Positions 1-64,000 of a DNA stretch of 64,000 nt are shown here, one piece after another. Numbering within the stretch: the first letter of the stretch is position 1; the number at the start of each line of letters is the position of its first letter. The notes beneath the pieces are model-generated. The model saw only the letters and a program-made list of their open reading frames with translations. It ran no database searches and had not been told where the DNA came from. A program made the translations under genes and the position numbers. Origin of the DNA: Chionoecetes opilio (lineage: Eukaryota > Arthropoda > Malacostraca > Decapoda > Majidae); assembly GCA_016584305.1 (NCBI GenBank), contig JACEEZ010021770.1, positions 564,465 through 628,464 of the forward strand. Direction: 5' to 3'.

Positions 1-104
1 CCGCACGCCTGGGAACAGTCGCCGCACGCCTGGGAACAGTCGCCGCACGCCTGGGAACAGTCGCCGCACGCCTGGGAACAGTCGCCGCACGCCTGGGAAC
101 AGTC
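1..104. repeat. 21-bp minisatellite, cut by window edge
   Basis: Five tandem copies of a 21-bp unit containing cgcctgggaacagtcg. The array starts before the window, so its full size is unknown. Confidence 0.95.
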
Positions 105-591
105 GCAGCACGTTGCCGTCGTGCGGCGACTGTCGGCGTCGGTGATGACGGCAACCCAATATTGGCGGTTAATTTAGTTTTAGTCCGCGACTTAACGAGA
201 CTATCACCGACAATCGCGGACTAGTCGCGGACTAGTCCCCTAACAGTGGCGACCCAAGCCAACCACACCAATTTTGGAGCTTCTGCCCCCCCAAAATTGG
301 CTGCAGTCGGCACCGACTGGATGACTCAGCAAGTCGTGACCAGTCACCGACGCGAGTCGTGGAGATATGAACGGGCCTTTAGCTGTAAAACCAGTGAAAT
401 AATAGATGAATGGAGGGTGTACAGGATTTGGTGCGTTGACAACACTGCCATGACGCAGCCCAGGACTGTGTACAGTTGCTGGGCGTTGTTTTGACTACAA
501 GGTATTCATTCATTCCTCTTAGATACATAGTGAGGCTTTCAGAATCAGGGTTTTGTACATCTTGCTTGACTCCTGTAATGGTGAGTTTGAA

Positions 592-984
592 TACAGGTTG
601 AAGTTCCCAAACTCGGCAACCTCGGGACCAGCGCCGAGCCGAGTAATGGAATTTTCCTAATTTTAGAACATAGATATATTAAGGGGAAAAAAAGCATGAA
701 AATCACATGAAAAAAATCAGTCAATTTTCTCAGAAATAGTTAACACATTGTTCTTCCTTTTCTTTTCACTTCCACCAGTAGGTGTTCCTGGACTTTTGGG
801 AGCCATAATACCAATAACAGACCTAAACAAATCGGCGGGAGAAACCAAGCGGCCTAGTGTGGTGGCACCCAGCGGCCGACCCAGCGACTACGCGCCGGGT
901 TTTGGGTGTTCTGCCGTGTTTTGGAAAATCCGGAACCATAGCCGAGTTTTGGGTGTTGCCGAGTCTTGGGAACTTCAACCTGTA
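592..984. mobile_element. TIR element (TA-flanked MITE)
   Basis: Terminal inverted repeats of about 28 bp (caggttgaagttcccaa followed by an actcggcaac block) face each other and are bordered by TA on both sides, as for Tc1/mariner-type insertions. The 390-bp body carries no transposase and so is non-autonomous. It lies downstream of UBE4B. Confidence 0.75.
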
Positions 985-1452
985 CAATGGTCAAGGTGCA
1001 AAGCTTTGAGAGTCCATTGGTTAAGCTTTCTCTCACTCTTCTTGCAGGATAAATTAAATGGTAACTTGACTAAATAATTATATTTGCTCAATGTTATTCT
1101 GATTTCCTTTTTCTCATTTACCATTCCCTCTTCCTTACTTCAGTCATTGAACTTCTATTTCTTTCTTTCCTGTTATTAATGTTTTAAGTAAGAGGCTTAG
1201 TTTATGCCTTCCTTGAGAAAGCTTTTGCCACACACACGGAGCGTTGCCGAGAGCTGCTCACGAGGGAAGGTTCAGACCGAAGACTAACAGAATGTCGCTG
1301 AAAACAACACAATTATGCTACTTAAACAAGCAGTAGTGTAGATAAATCTTTCTTCAAAGATTGACAAACAAGACATCTTGTGATTCAGACATATGAAAAA
1401 CTAAGAAAAATATAATAATCAATATGGTGCTCCGATGGATTGCATTTCACTC

Positions 1453-1709
1453 TAGCGTCACACTCATAAAGAAACTGCCCAAGTAATTTTTTCTACTTCT
1501 TGGGAAATAAAATAAAAACGTCCTCATTTTCTTAATTTGGATATCACTGCATTGTTTATCCTTTTATATTTTAGACCACTCACACCCTACACATGACACT
1601 GGCGACTATACCAATACGTAATGCGCCACATAATGAAGAATTGATTTAGGCAAAAATCCAGAAATTGCTGAAAAATGACTTGGGCAGTTTCTTTATGAGT
1701 GTGACGCTA
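1453..1709. mobile_element. 257-bp MITE with perfect 30-bp TIRs
   Basis: The 30 bp beginning gcgtcacactcataaagaaa at 1455-1484 recur as an exact reverse complement at 1678-1707, with TA flanking each end. The AT-rich interior has no coding potential. This is a typical Tc1/mariner-derived MITE. Confidence 0.85.
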
Positions 1710-3704
1710 TAGAAACATGTTGATCAAGTCATGGGAAACATTAACTTACAGACTGTATTGACAGGCGAAGGGTCGGGTACATGAAGGGAACCAGGGACAT
1801 TATGGAGGCAGTAGTGTAGCGGGGAGATATGTGTGTGCCTTGCCTCCCCTCCTAGCCAGGGGACAGCGCGACACCGGCGCAGTCTGTGCTTGTTGCTACA
1901 CCCTTTGTACTCAACTGAAATCCTAGAAAATAATCTCTACCACTCACTACTCTTGCTGCAAACCCTTCCATCACAGCTCCTCCACATCACTGTCTCAACA
2001 AACTATGTACACAATAATCAGACCTCTGGGAAGGCTCTCAGCAAGCCTCTCATGCTAGTACCGGCATCCTAGCTAATGCAATGTTGCCTCATCCAAACAT
2101 GCCAATGCAAGACCTTACTGTACACAAATAATATTATATATCCTCCACAGTCAGAAGGACCAAAGCCACCCTGGCCACACCCTGCCGGGAGCTGCCCCGC
2201 CCCGCCCCCAATCCCTCCGTGGCCCCTGAGCATGTCAGCGGCGCGGCAGAGGTGGTGGGATGGGAAGAGAAAACCAGGTGAAGTAGCTTACAAAGTTCAT
2301 TCTCTTTTTTGTGTATTTCTGCAACTAAAAAACACTTTAGATGCCAAAGAGTATTAGTAATATGACTAAGATATTTAGAATTCTTCATATGTAAACAAAC
2401 TTAAGTTTAATTCTAGCGTGCCCATAAAAACTATCTTTCTCACGGTATCTCTCACTCCTAAATTTGTTATCTCTTCCAGGCTAAGCTGAAAGACTTTTCT
2501 GAACCCAACAACTGACGTCTGCCTCAAGCCGACACTCACCCACTGCCTGACTCACACTCTGGCCACCTTGGAAGGCAAACAGCTGTGCACTGGCGGGGAG
2601 ACAGCCCAGGGCAACCAGGGCACCCCCTCACATGCCTGCACTCACCTTCATGACAACAAAAACATGAAGACGTTGTGTGGTTCCTGAACGTCATTCTCAC
2701 TTAACCTGAACAACATAATAAAAAGATAAGCCAATGAAAAAGTAACTCTTTGAAAACGTTTTTACATGTACAAGACCGCCCGACGGGATCATGCTGGCTT
2801 ATATCTGTGACTCAGTGCTCCAGATGCATCACTCCCTCTCTCTCTCTCTCCCTGGCACGGTGATTGGTCTGCTCACTCAACACTTTGGTCTTCACTAGCA
2901 GCTCATTGGCTGACTCATCACTACTACAGTTATCAATCATCACTACTTCCACCTGCATAAACACTCCTCAACGGCCTCAAGTCACTCAAGATAAGGTAGC
3001 ATATAATTTTCTTTTATTGCTCACTTCCTACAGTTTCTTCAGGCACGCACGCACTTACACACACACACACGCACTTACACACACGCACGCACTTACACAC
3101 GCACACGCACGCACGCACTTACACACACACACACACACTTACGCACACACAGACACACACAACAATGACATAAATGCATTTATCCTTTTTTTTTGTTCCA
3201 CGCATCCAGCATCATCCCGGACGCAGGGTTTTCCTCTACACAGTTTCTTCCCGCAGCTGCGTTGGGCAACACAGCCACTCAGAGACATCCCCCTCGATGC
3301 ACTGACTTCAACATTCTGCCTCGGCACTTCACTAAACAGATCACAATGAGTGTGAGTGACTTATTGTGCCAAATATCTCTCTCTCTCCTCTCATTCCATC
3401 AACCCAGTTCATAAGAGCATTGAAGCACACATACATACATACACACACAAACTGAGTTCATGGATGGTGGCAGAACAGATCACTATCAAGGTCCATTATC
3501 AGCTCTGACTCTGTGTGTGTGTGTGTCTCTATCAACAAAAAAGATAGCCAGAAAGAGAGAGAGAGAGTGAGAGTTACTGGCTATCGGTGGTTTGGTTGTC
3601 TGGCTCCCCAGGTCAGGGCCGTCCACTAGGCAGGTCAAAGGTCACCTGGTCTGGCCACCACCGCCGCCGCCTCTCCTCCCCGGCCAGCCACCCTCGTCCT
3701 GCCC
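1710..3704. other. 3' flank of UBE4B, no gene recognised
   Basis: Contains short CT and CA/CACG microsatellites (2833-2850, 3045-3163, 3430-3450) and, near its end, the UBE4B 3' UTR. The short open frames here lack family resemblance and overlap the microsatellites. Confidence 0.5.
3013..3018 (-). terminator. Candidate poly(A) signal for UBE4B
   Basis: The transcript strand reads AATAAA here, about 690 bases after the stop codon. It is the first canonical hexamer I noticed on that strand past the stop. The intervening putative 3' UTR contains CA microsatellites. No transcript evidence is available, so this is tentative. Confidence 0.3.
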
Positions 3705-59178
<55,474 letters not shown>

Positions 59179-59345
59179 GCCGGTGTAGGTCAGGCCAGGT
59201 CAAAAGGTCTGGAGTGCAGTGTGTGTGTGCGGTGCGTTGCTTGTTGTTGTTGATGTGTTGTGGTGAACCAGCTGCTGGTGACACGTGACACACGCCAGGC
59301 GCCGCGCACCACCCCACACCAATCAATAACCATTACTACACCTCA
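59179..59345 (-). promoter_or_regulatory. Putative UBE4B 5' UTR / proximal promoter
   Basis: Upstream of the ATG on the transcript strand the sequence is moderately GC-rich, TATA-less by eye, with an inverted CCAAT box (ATTGG on the minus strand) near 59320-59325. The transcription start cannot be placed from sequence alone. Confidence 0.3.
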
Positions 59346-59662
59346 CACACACGCCCCAGCACGCTCCTCAAGGCTGAAATAACAGTAATTCAGTCAGGTG
59401 GTACAATAATAATGTATATTCATAAGAGTAACACTGCCTGGCACCGAAGGGAAGGGCGCCGCGGGTGACTCTGCAAGAATTTCAAAGATCTACGAAATCA
59501 TGGTTGCCTGAAACGCGTCTTACTCGTCGACTAACCAAGGATTTATATATTTCTTAATTAAAGGAACCATAATCTGAGACACTTATAGCTACATAGTGTT
59601 GCCGCGGGCACGTCCTCGAGGCCTGCTGCTGCGTCGCCGCCAGGAGACAAAGGGGTGGGCAT

Positions 59663-59745
59663 AGAGAACATAAGAACATAAGAACAAAAGAAAATAAGGA
59701 AGCTACAAGAGGACGTGAGACCTACACGAGGTAGTTCCTGTTACT
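59663..59745 (-). mobile_element. LINE-1fam 3' terminal fragment
   Basis: Tail with repeated TTATGTTC and the GAACTACCTCGTGTAGGTCT word only, about 500 bases upstream of the UBE4B start. Confidence 0.75.
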
Positions 59746-60139
59746 ACCTACCTAGAGGGGAAGACAGAACTTAAAAGAAGGCTTAATGATAATTATTTGT
59801 ATCGAGTGAAACTTATATGCAAAGCCACTCTAGACTTATATCACTTCTATAGTTCTGATTATAACTGCCTGCCTGCCTGCCCCTGCTGACTGTGAGTGAG
59901 TCTGATATTAAAAACACAGCTGATCAAGTTCTAGAGCAGTGTGTTGCCCCTTTTGTCGCACCAATAGTCACCCAGCAGTCAACATTCACCAGTCACCTTA
60001 AGTCAATTAACCCGTTACTGACAACAATATATCTGACCTTGTTTTGTCTCCGGATGTGGGACACACACACAGACTGTCAAGAGCACATAGTGACTGTAGC
60101 GCCTCTCTCTCACACACCCACACACACACGCGCGCGCGT

Positions 60140-61015
60140 AATGCCCGGTTCACACTTCACGTTTTTGCTACGCACGTCTTGTTATCGTGACGTCACCGTG
60201 ACGTCACGATGACGTTACCTCGTCTCACTCCCGCTCGCTCTTATCAGAAAACATTGCAGTATAAAACCGCCTTGCTTTCCTTACTTCCTCCCTTTTTTAC
60301 CCCATGACACACCTATTACTCCCTTCACTATATCCCCCTTCACTCCCTGCCCTACCTATATAGCGCTACAATCCCTGACAACAGGCTATTGCAAGGGTTA
60401 CAAGTGGATTCTGTATAGCGGGGGCCACAGGTGTTGCCATATCGCAGTCGTGGCGCTATTTTTCAAGACACTAATAATTACTACCTATTTCACGGCCTGT
60501 AGAGGGTGTTGGTGGCGTAGCGTGATGCTGTAGGAAGGATGGTATATAGTAGCTACTAGACGGGCACGTGAGAGGGTTAGAACTAGAGAACACGAGAAAT
60601 AACGCAGGAAAATATACCAGAGGTAGTGGTGTTGGTGGAGCTTACAATCAAGCAGCGGTGCCGCTGTTCCGCCTTCAAGCAGCGGGACACAATATTTTCA
60701 CATCATGTATGTCTTCCATTACTAATATTGTCTTCCAGAATCACTGATAATAAATATATTTTAAATCAGACCTTGGAAACAACATTATTTTGATATTGCA
60801 AAACTTAGTTACGTATAATATTCTATAAATTGTGGCACCACCGCTCACGTATTCTGGAGAAAGCCCGCCAAAAGAATTGGCGGCTCCGAATCTTGGAGCC
60901 TCGAGACGCACGTCTTTCAAGGTCACACAAGCAGGAAGTGACGTCACGGTGACGTCACGATGACGTCACGTTGACAAGACGCACGTAGCAAATACGTGTA
61001 GTGTGAACCCTGCAT
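60140..61015. mobile_element. Long-TIR element carrying CRE-like sites, upstream of UBE4B
   Basis: TIRs of about 70-80 bp (GTTCACACTTCACGTTTTTG and the matching right end CAAATACGTGTAGTGTGAAC). Each contains a run of TGACGTCA octamers: two perfect copies on the left (60188-60215) and three on the right (60939-60968). The 700-bp interior has no transposase that I recognise. TGACGTCA is the CREB/ATF consensus. Confidence 0.75.
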
Positions 61016-61339
61016 TTCACGCATGCTCCCTCATAGGGAAATCGCGCCCAGTAGACATCCACCACATTACTTTTTTTTTTGTCTTTGCAACAAATAGGAA
61101 CATTTTCTCTGGTGTCTTAAAGTAATCGTCCAGACCCATTTTTTTTTTGCCTAATTATGTTGAATGCACATTCAAAACACCTAATCCACCAAAAATAATT
61201 GATTTCCAGGCTTTATTTCCGTAAAAACACGACTTTTGTAAGAAGCGCGCGATTTTTTTTCTTTCCTCCAACAGGGCTACGAATATTATTGATGACGTCA
61301 CAGCAGGAACTCCAATGTAAACAACAGTCTTCTGCCTGT

Positions 61340-61425
61340 GTTTAGTAGTAGTAGTAGCAGTAGTAGTATAGTAGTGGTGGTAGTGGTGGTAATAGTGGTA
61401 ATAGTAGTAGTGGTGGTAGTAGTCA
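61340..61425. repeat. TAG/TGG trinucleotide microsatellite
   Basis: Irregular gtagtagtagtggtggtag sequence, similar in kind to the tract at 40030-40620. Confidence 0.85.
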
Positions 61426-61427
61426 TA

Positions 61428-61580
61428 GGTGGGCGTTATCGCGATAAATTATCGCGATAAATTATCGCAATAACGATATCGGGTTATCGGTTATCCGATC
61501 ATTTTTTCCCGCGTTATCGATTCATCGGTATCGCCGATACTTTTGGTTCCAAACTAGCGATAATCGATAATTTTATTTTT
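61428..61580. mobile_element. Possible hAT-type transposon end
   Basis: AGGTGGGCGTTATCGCGATA at the left resembles the GGTGGGC start of hAT ends. It is followed by repeated TTATCGCGATAA palindromes and further TATCG words to GCGATAATCGATAAT. The other end was not found. Confidence 0.4.
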
Positions 61581-62400
61581 TGGTTCCAGTTTAGCACAGG
61601 GGCGAGCCGCGCGTGCCTTGGAGGCAGAAATCGGTAGTTCCGAGCTGGGAACCGAACAACGGTCTAAACCCAGCTAACCGTCTTGACGTCTTCTCAAAAC
61701 GTTCGCTCAGCTTCAGTCTCTCACCAGCTGTCGGACGGGGAGATGTTGCTCCTGCACGCTCCCGGTTTTACGCGTTCTTTGATGATTTTTTACCCTATGT
61801 CCCCGTGCTTCTTCCGTTCTAAATTTTTTGTGCACGTGCAGGGTGTCACTCGGTATGTCACATGATTGAGGAACTGAAAGAATATGCAATTCTGAGTAGA
61901 AAGTCTTCTATTGACACATATACTTTGTAAGACTAACTTTACTTTGTGTGAGCATGGACGAAGCCAAGAGATGAATCAAGCATTGCACGATTTGAGCGGG
62001 CGGAATTAAACAATTTGAAACAAATTTGAACGGTTAGAATGGTTTGGAGGGAGGACGGGAGGCAAGATGGGTGATTTAGTCATGCATCAACGCGCAGGGT
62101 GAAAGTGCAGTGTGTTTTAAAATTTCTCATGGTGAGTCATTGGGGCCCCCCTTGAAATATATTTCTGGCTGCGCCCCTGTTTTTCCTATAATACGACGAC
62201 TAAATTAAAATGCATACATTGGACATACCATACATACATGCCTGAAAAAAAGCCTAATTTATTTATATTTATGATGCTATATGATTATCTGATTAAGTTC
62301 ACTCATTTCCCACTCCTGGACACTGACACAAGCAACACAGTCAGTCCAGCAGACAAAGCGGGAGAATGTAGTAATAATTTTTATAATCGAGAGGAATGAT
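61581..62400. other. Upstream flank, nothing recognised
   Basis: No conserved frame. The phrase GGGGCCCCCCTTGAAATATA followed by GGCTGCGCCCCTG (62141-62180) looks like a transposon-related remnant. Confidence 0.35.
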
Positions 62401-62404
62401 CACA

Positions 62405-62705
62405 AATTGAATTAGATTACATTGTATTCGATTGAATTAGATTGATTGATTGCATTAGATTGAATTAGATTGATTGATTGCATTAGATTGAATTAGATTG
62501 ATTGATTGCATTAGATTGGATTAGATTGATTGATTGCATTAGATTGGATTAGATTGATTGATTGCATTAGATTGAATTAGATTGATTGATTGCATTAGAT
62601 TGGATTAGATTGATTGATTGCATTAGATTGGATTAGATTGATTGATTGCATTAGATTGGATTAGATTGATTGATTGCATTAGATTGGATTAGATTGGATT
62701 AGATG
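62405..62705. repeat. 28-bp minisatellite (gattgattgattgcattaga core)
   Basis: About ten copies with alternating GGATTAG/GAATTAG variants. Confidence 0.93.
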
Positions 62706-62721
62706 TAGCTGACAGTGTTGT

Positions 62722-62915
62722 AGGTCTCGAGACTGGTCTTGGTCTCGAGACTGGTCTTGGTCTCGAGACTGGTCTTGGTCTCGAGACCGGTCTCGAGACC
62801 AGTTTGATGTGGTCTTGGTCTTGGTCTTGGTCTCGTTTGATGTGGTCTTGGTCTTGATCTTGGTCTCGAAGCTTCTAGTCTCGGAGTTTGGCTCGAGACC
62901 AGGTCGAGACCAGGA
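62722..62915. repeat. 18-bp repeat (tctcgagactggtcttgg) and derivatives
   Basis: Four clean units, then scrambled GTCTTGG/TCGAGACC words, partly palindromic because CTCGAG is self-complementary. Confidence 0.9.
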
Positions 62916-62994
62916 TTAAAAAGTGCATCGCGGCGTGGGGAAGGTCGGAATTTATTATCATACACGGAGAAAAATTATGGCTGTTTCGATTCCC

Positions 62995-63621
62995 GGCGCG
63001 CCATACAACGTTGTACTGTCTAATCTAATCGCCATACAGCGTTGTACTGTCTAATCTAATCGCCATACAGCGTTGTACTGTCTAATCTAATCGCCATACA
63101 GCGTTGTACTGTCTAATCTAATCGCCATACAGTGTTGTACTGTCTAATCTAATCGCCATACAGCGTTGTACTGTCTAATCTAATCGCCATACAGCGTTGT
63201 ACTGTCTAATCTAATCGCCATACAGTGTTGTACTGTCTAATCTAATCGCCATACAGCGTTGTTACTGTCTAATCTAATCGCCATACAGCGTTGTACTGTC
63301 TAATCTAATCGCCATACAGTGTTGTACTGTCTAATCTAATCGCCATACAGCGTTGTACTGTCTAATCTAATCGCCATACAGCGTTGTACTGTCTAATCTA
63401 ATCGCCATACAGCGTTGTACTGTCTAATCTAATCGCCATACAGCGTTGTACTGTCTAATCTAATCGCCATACAGCGTTGTACTGTCTAATCTAATGGCCA
63501 TACAGCGTTGTACTGTCTAATCTAATCGCCATACAGTGTTGTACTGTCTAATCTAATCGCCATACAGTGTTGTACTGTCTAATCTAATCGCCATACAGCG
63601 TTGTACTGTCTAATCTAATCA
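62995..63621. repeat. 31-bp minisatellite, 20 copies
   Basis: The unit contains ccatacagcgttgtactgtc and taatctaatcg; copies are nearly identical apart from a C/T at the gcg/gtg position. Its taatctaat word is the complement of the attagatta word in the 28-bp array 300 bases away. Confidence 0.94.
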
Positions 63622-63688
63622 CGTATTGCAAAATGTAACGAGTTAACGACCGAGTAAACTGTAAAATGTAAGAAAATTTGCAAAATGT

Positions 63689-63689
<1 letters not shown>

Positions 63690-63719
<30 letters not shown>

Positions 63720-64000
63720 CATTTGTGCCTATAGCGCCTATAGGCAGTGGTGACCCAGGGCTCGGATGGCAGGCTCTGGAGGTTCACTTGAGGGCTCTGA
63801 TGGTTGGTCCTCGCCCGTGGTGGCGCAGGCAGGATTCTTATAGTGACGCCTGTGATTAGAGGCTCATGCCGCCCCCCTGTGTCCTCCGATGCACTCGTAA
63901 TCGAAGGTAGAGTTGATGGGCAGGGCATGTGGGTGTTATTAGGCCACTTGACGGTGCAGAAAGGTTTTGGTTTTCTTCGGGGATCGAACTCGGGTCACCG
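63690..64000 (-). mobile_element. tRNA-derived SINE (family S1), cut by window edge
   Basis: T-run (A-tail on the minus strand), S1 body and, at the very edge, the B-box complement GGGGATCGAACTCGGGTC. The A box would lie beyond 64000. Confidence 0.85.

Overview
The window is eukaryotic and reads as the inside of one long, intron-rich gene in an arthropod-type genome crowded with transposons, minisatellites and microsatellites. The repeat load (CA/TG and trinucleotide tracts, tRNA-headed SINEs, several LINE families, many small terminal-inverted-repeat elements) suggests a decapod crustacean. That placement is inference, because no ribosomal or mitochondrial marker is present. There is no bacterial operon structure, no CRISPR array and no rRNA.

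The only host gene I can support is UBE4B/Ufd2, the U-box ubiquitin chain-elongation factor (E4), on the minus strand. Its ATG is at 59178-59176 and its stop at 3707-3705. I resolved 26 exons by joining GT-AG boundaries; apart from exon 20, every junction keeps phase and the translation follows the animal UBE4B family from the N-terminal IRKKRLARL motif, through the Ufd2 core, to the C-terminal U-box. The predicted protein is about 1,125 residues. Exon 20 (11165-11236) is recognisable but about 13 bases short and out of frame. It lies in a stretch whose neighbouring tandem repeat is also full of small indels, so an unpolished assembly segment is the likeliest cause.

Layout from low to high coordinates: 1-3.7 kb is 3' flank with two small TIR elements. 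3.7-11.6 kb holds exons 26-19 (U-box and distal core), with an RTE-like LINE in intron 25. 11.6-24.3 kb holds exons 18-13, separated by SINEs, a second RTE-like fragment and four large minisatellites; one of these repeats the exon 18 splice acceptor, and another is an amplified LINE coding fragment. 24.3-38.8 kb holds exons 12-6, with the longest LINE copy, a near-perfect palindrome, a 2-kb minisatellite flush with exon 9 and nested MITEs. 38.8-46.2 kb holds exons 5-2, with a trinucleotide tract and a cluster of TIR elements. 46.2-59.2 kb is a 13-kb first intron dominated by a 4.5-kb G/T-rich tract, a chimeric LINE block and two more minisatellites. 59.2-64 kb is upstream flank with a long-TIR element carrying cAMP-response-like sites, a possible hAT end, minisatellites and a SINE cut by the window edge.

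Most long open frames here are stop-free tandem repeats, open in several frames at once, and not genes. I found no convincing novel multi-gene system. The points most worth following are the splice-site/repeat relationships in UBE4B (a tandemly repeated acceptor, UG-repeat and CA-repeat donors, a SINE abutting a donor), LINE-derived minisatellites, the LINE/SINE shared tail and the TTAA-flanked MITE families.
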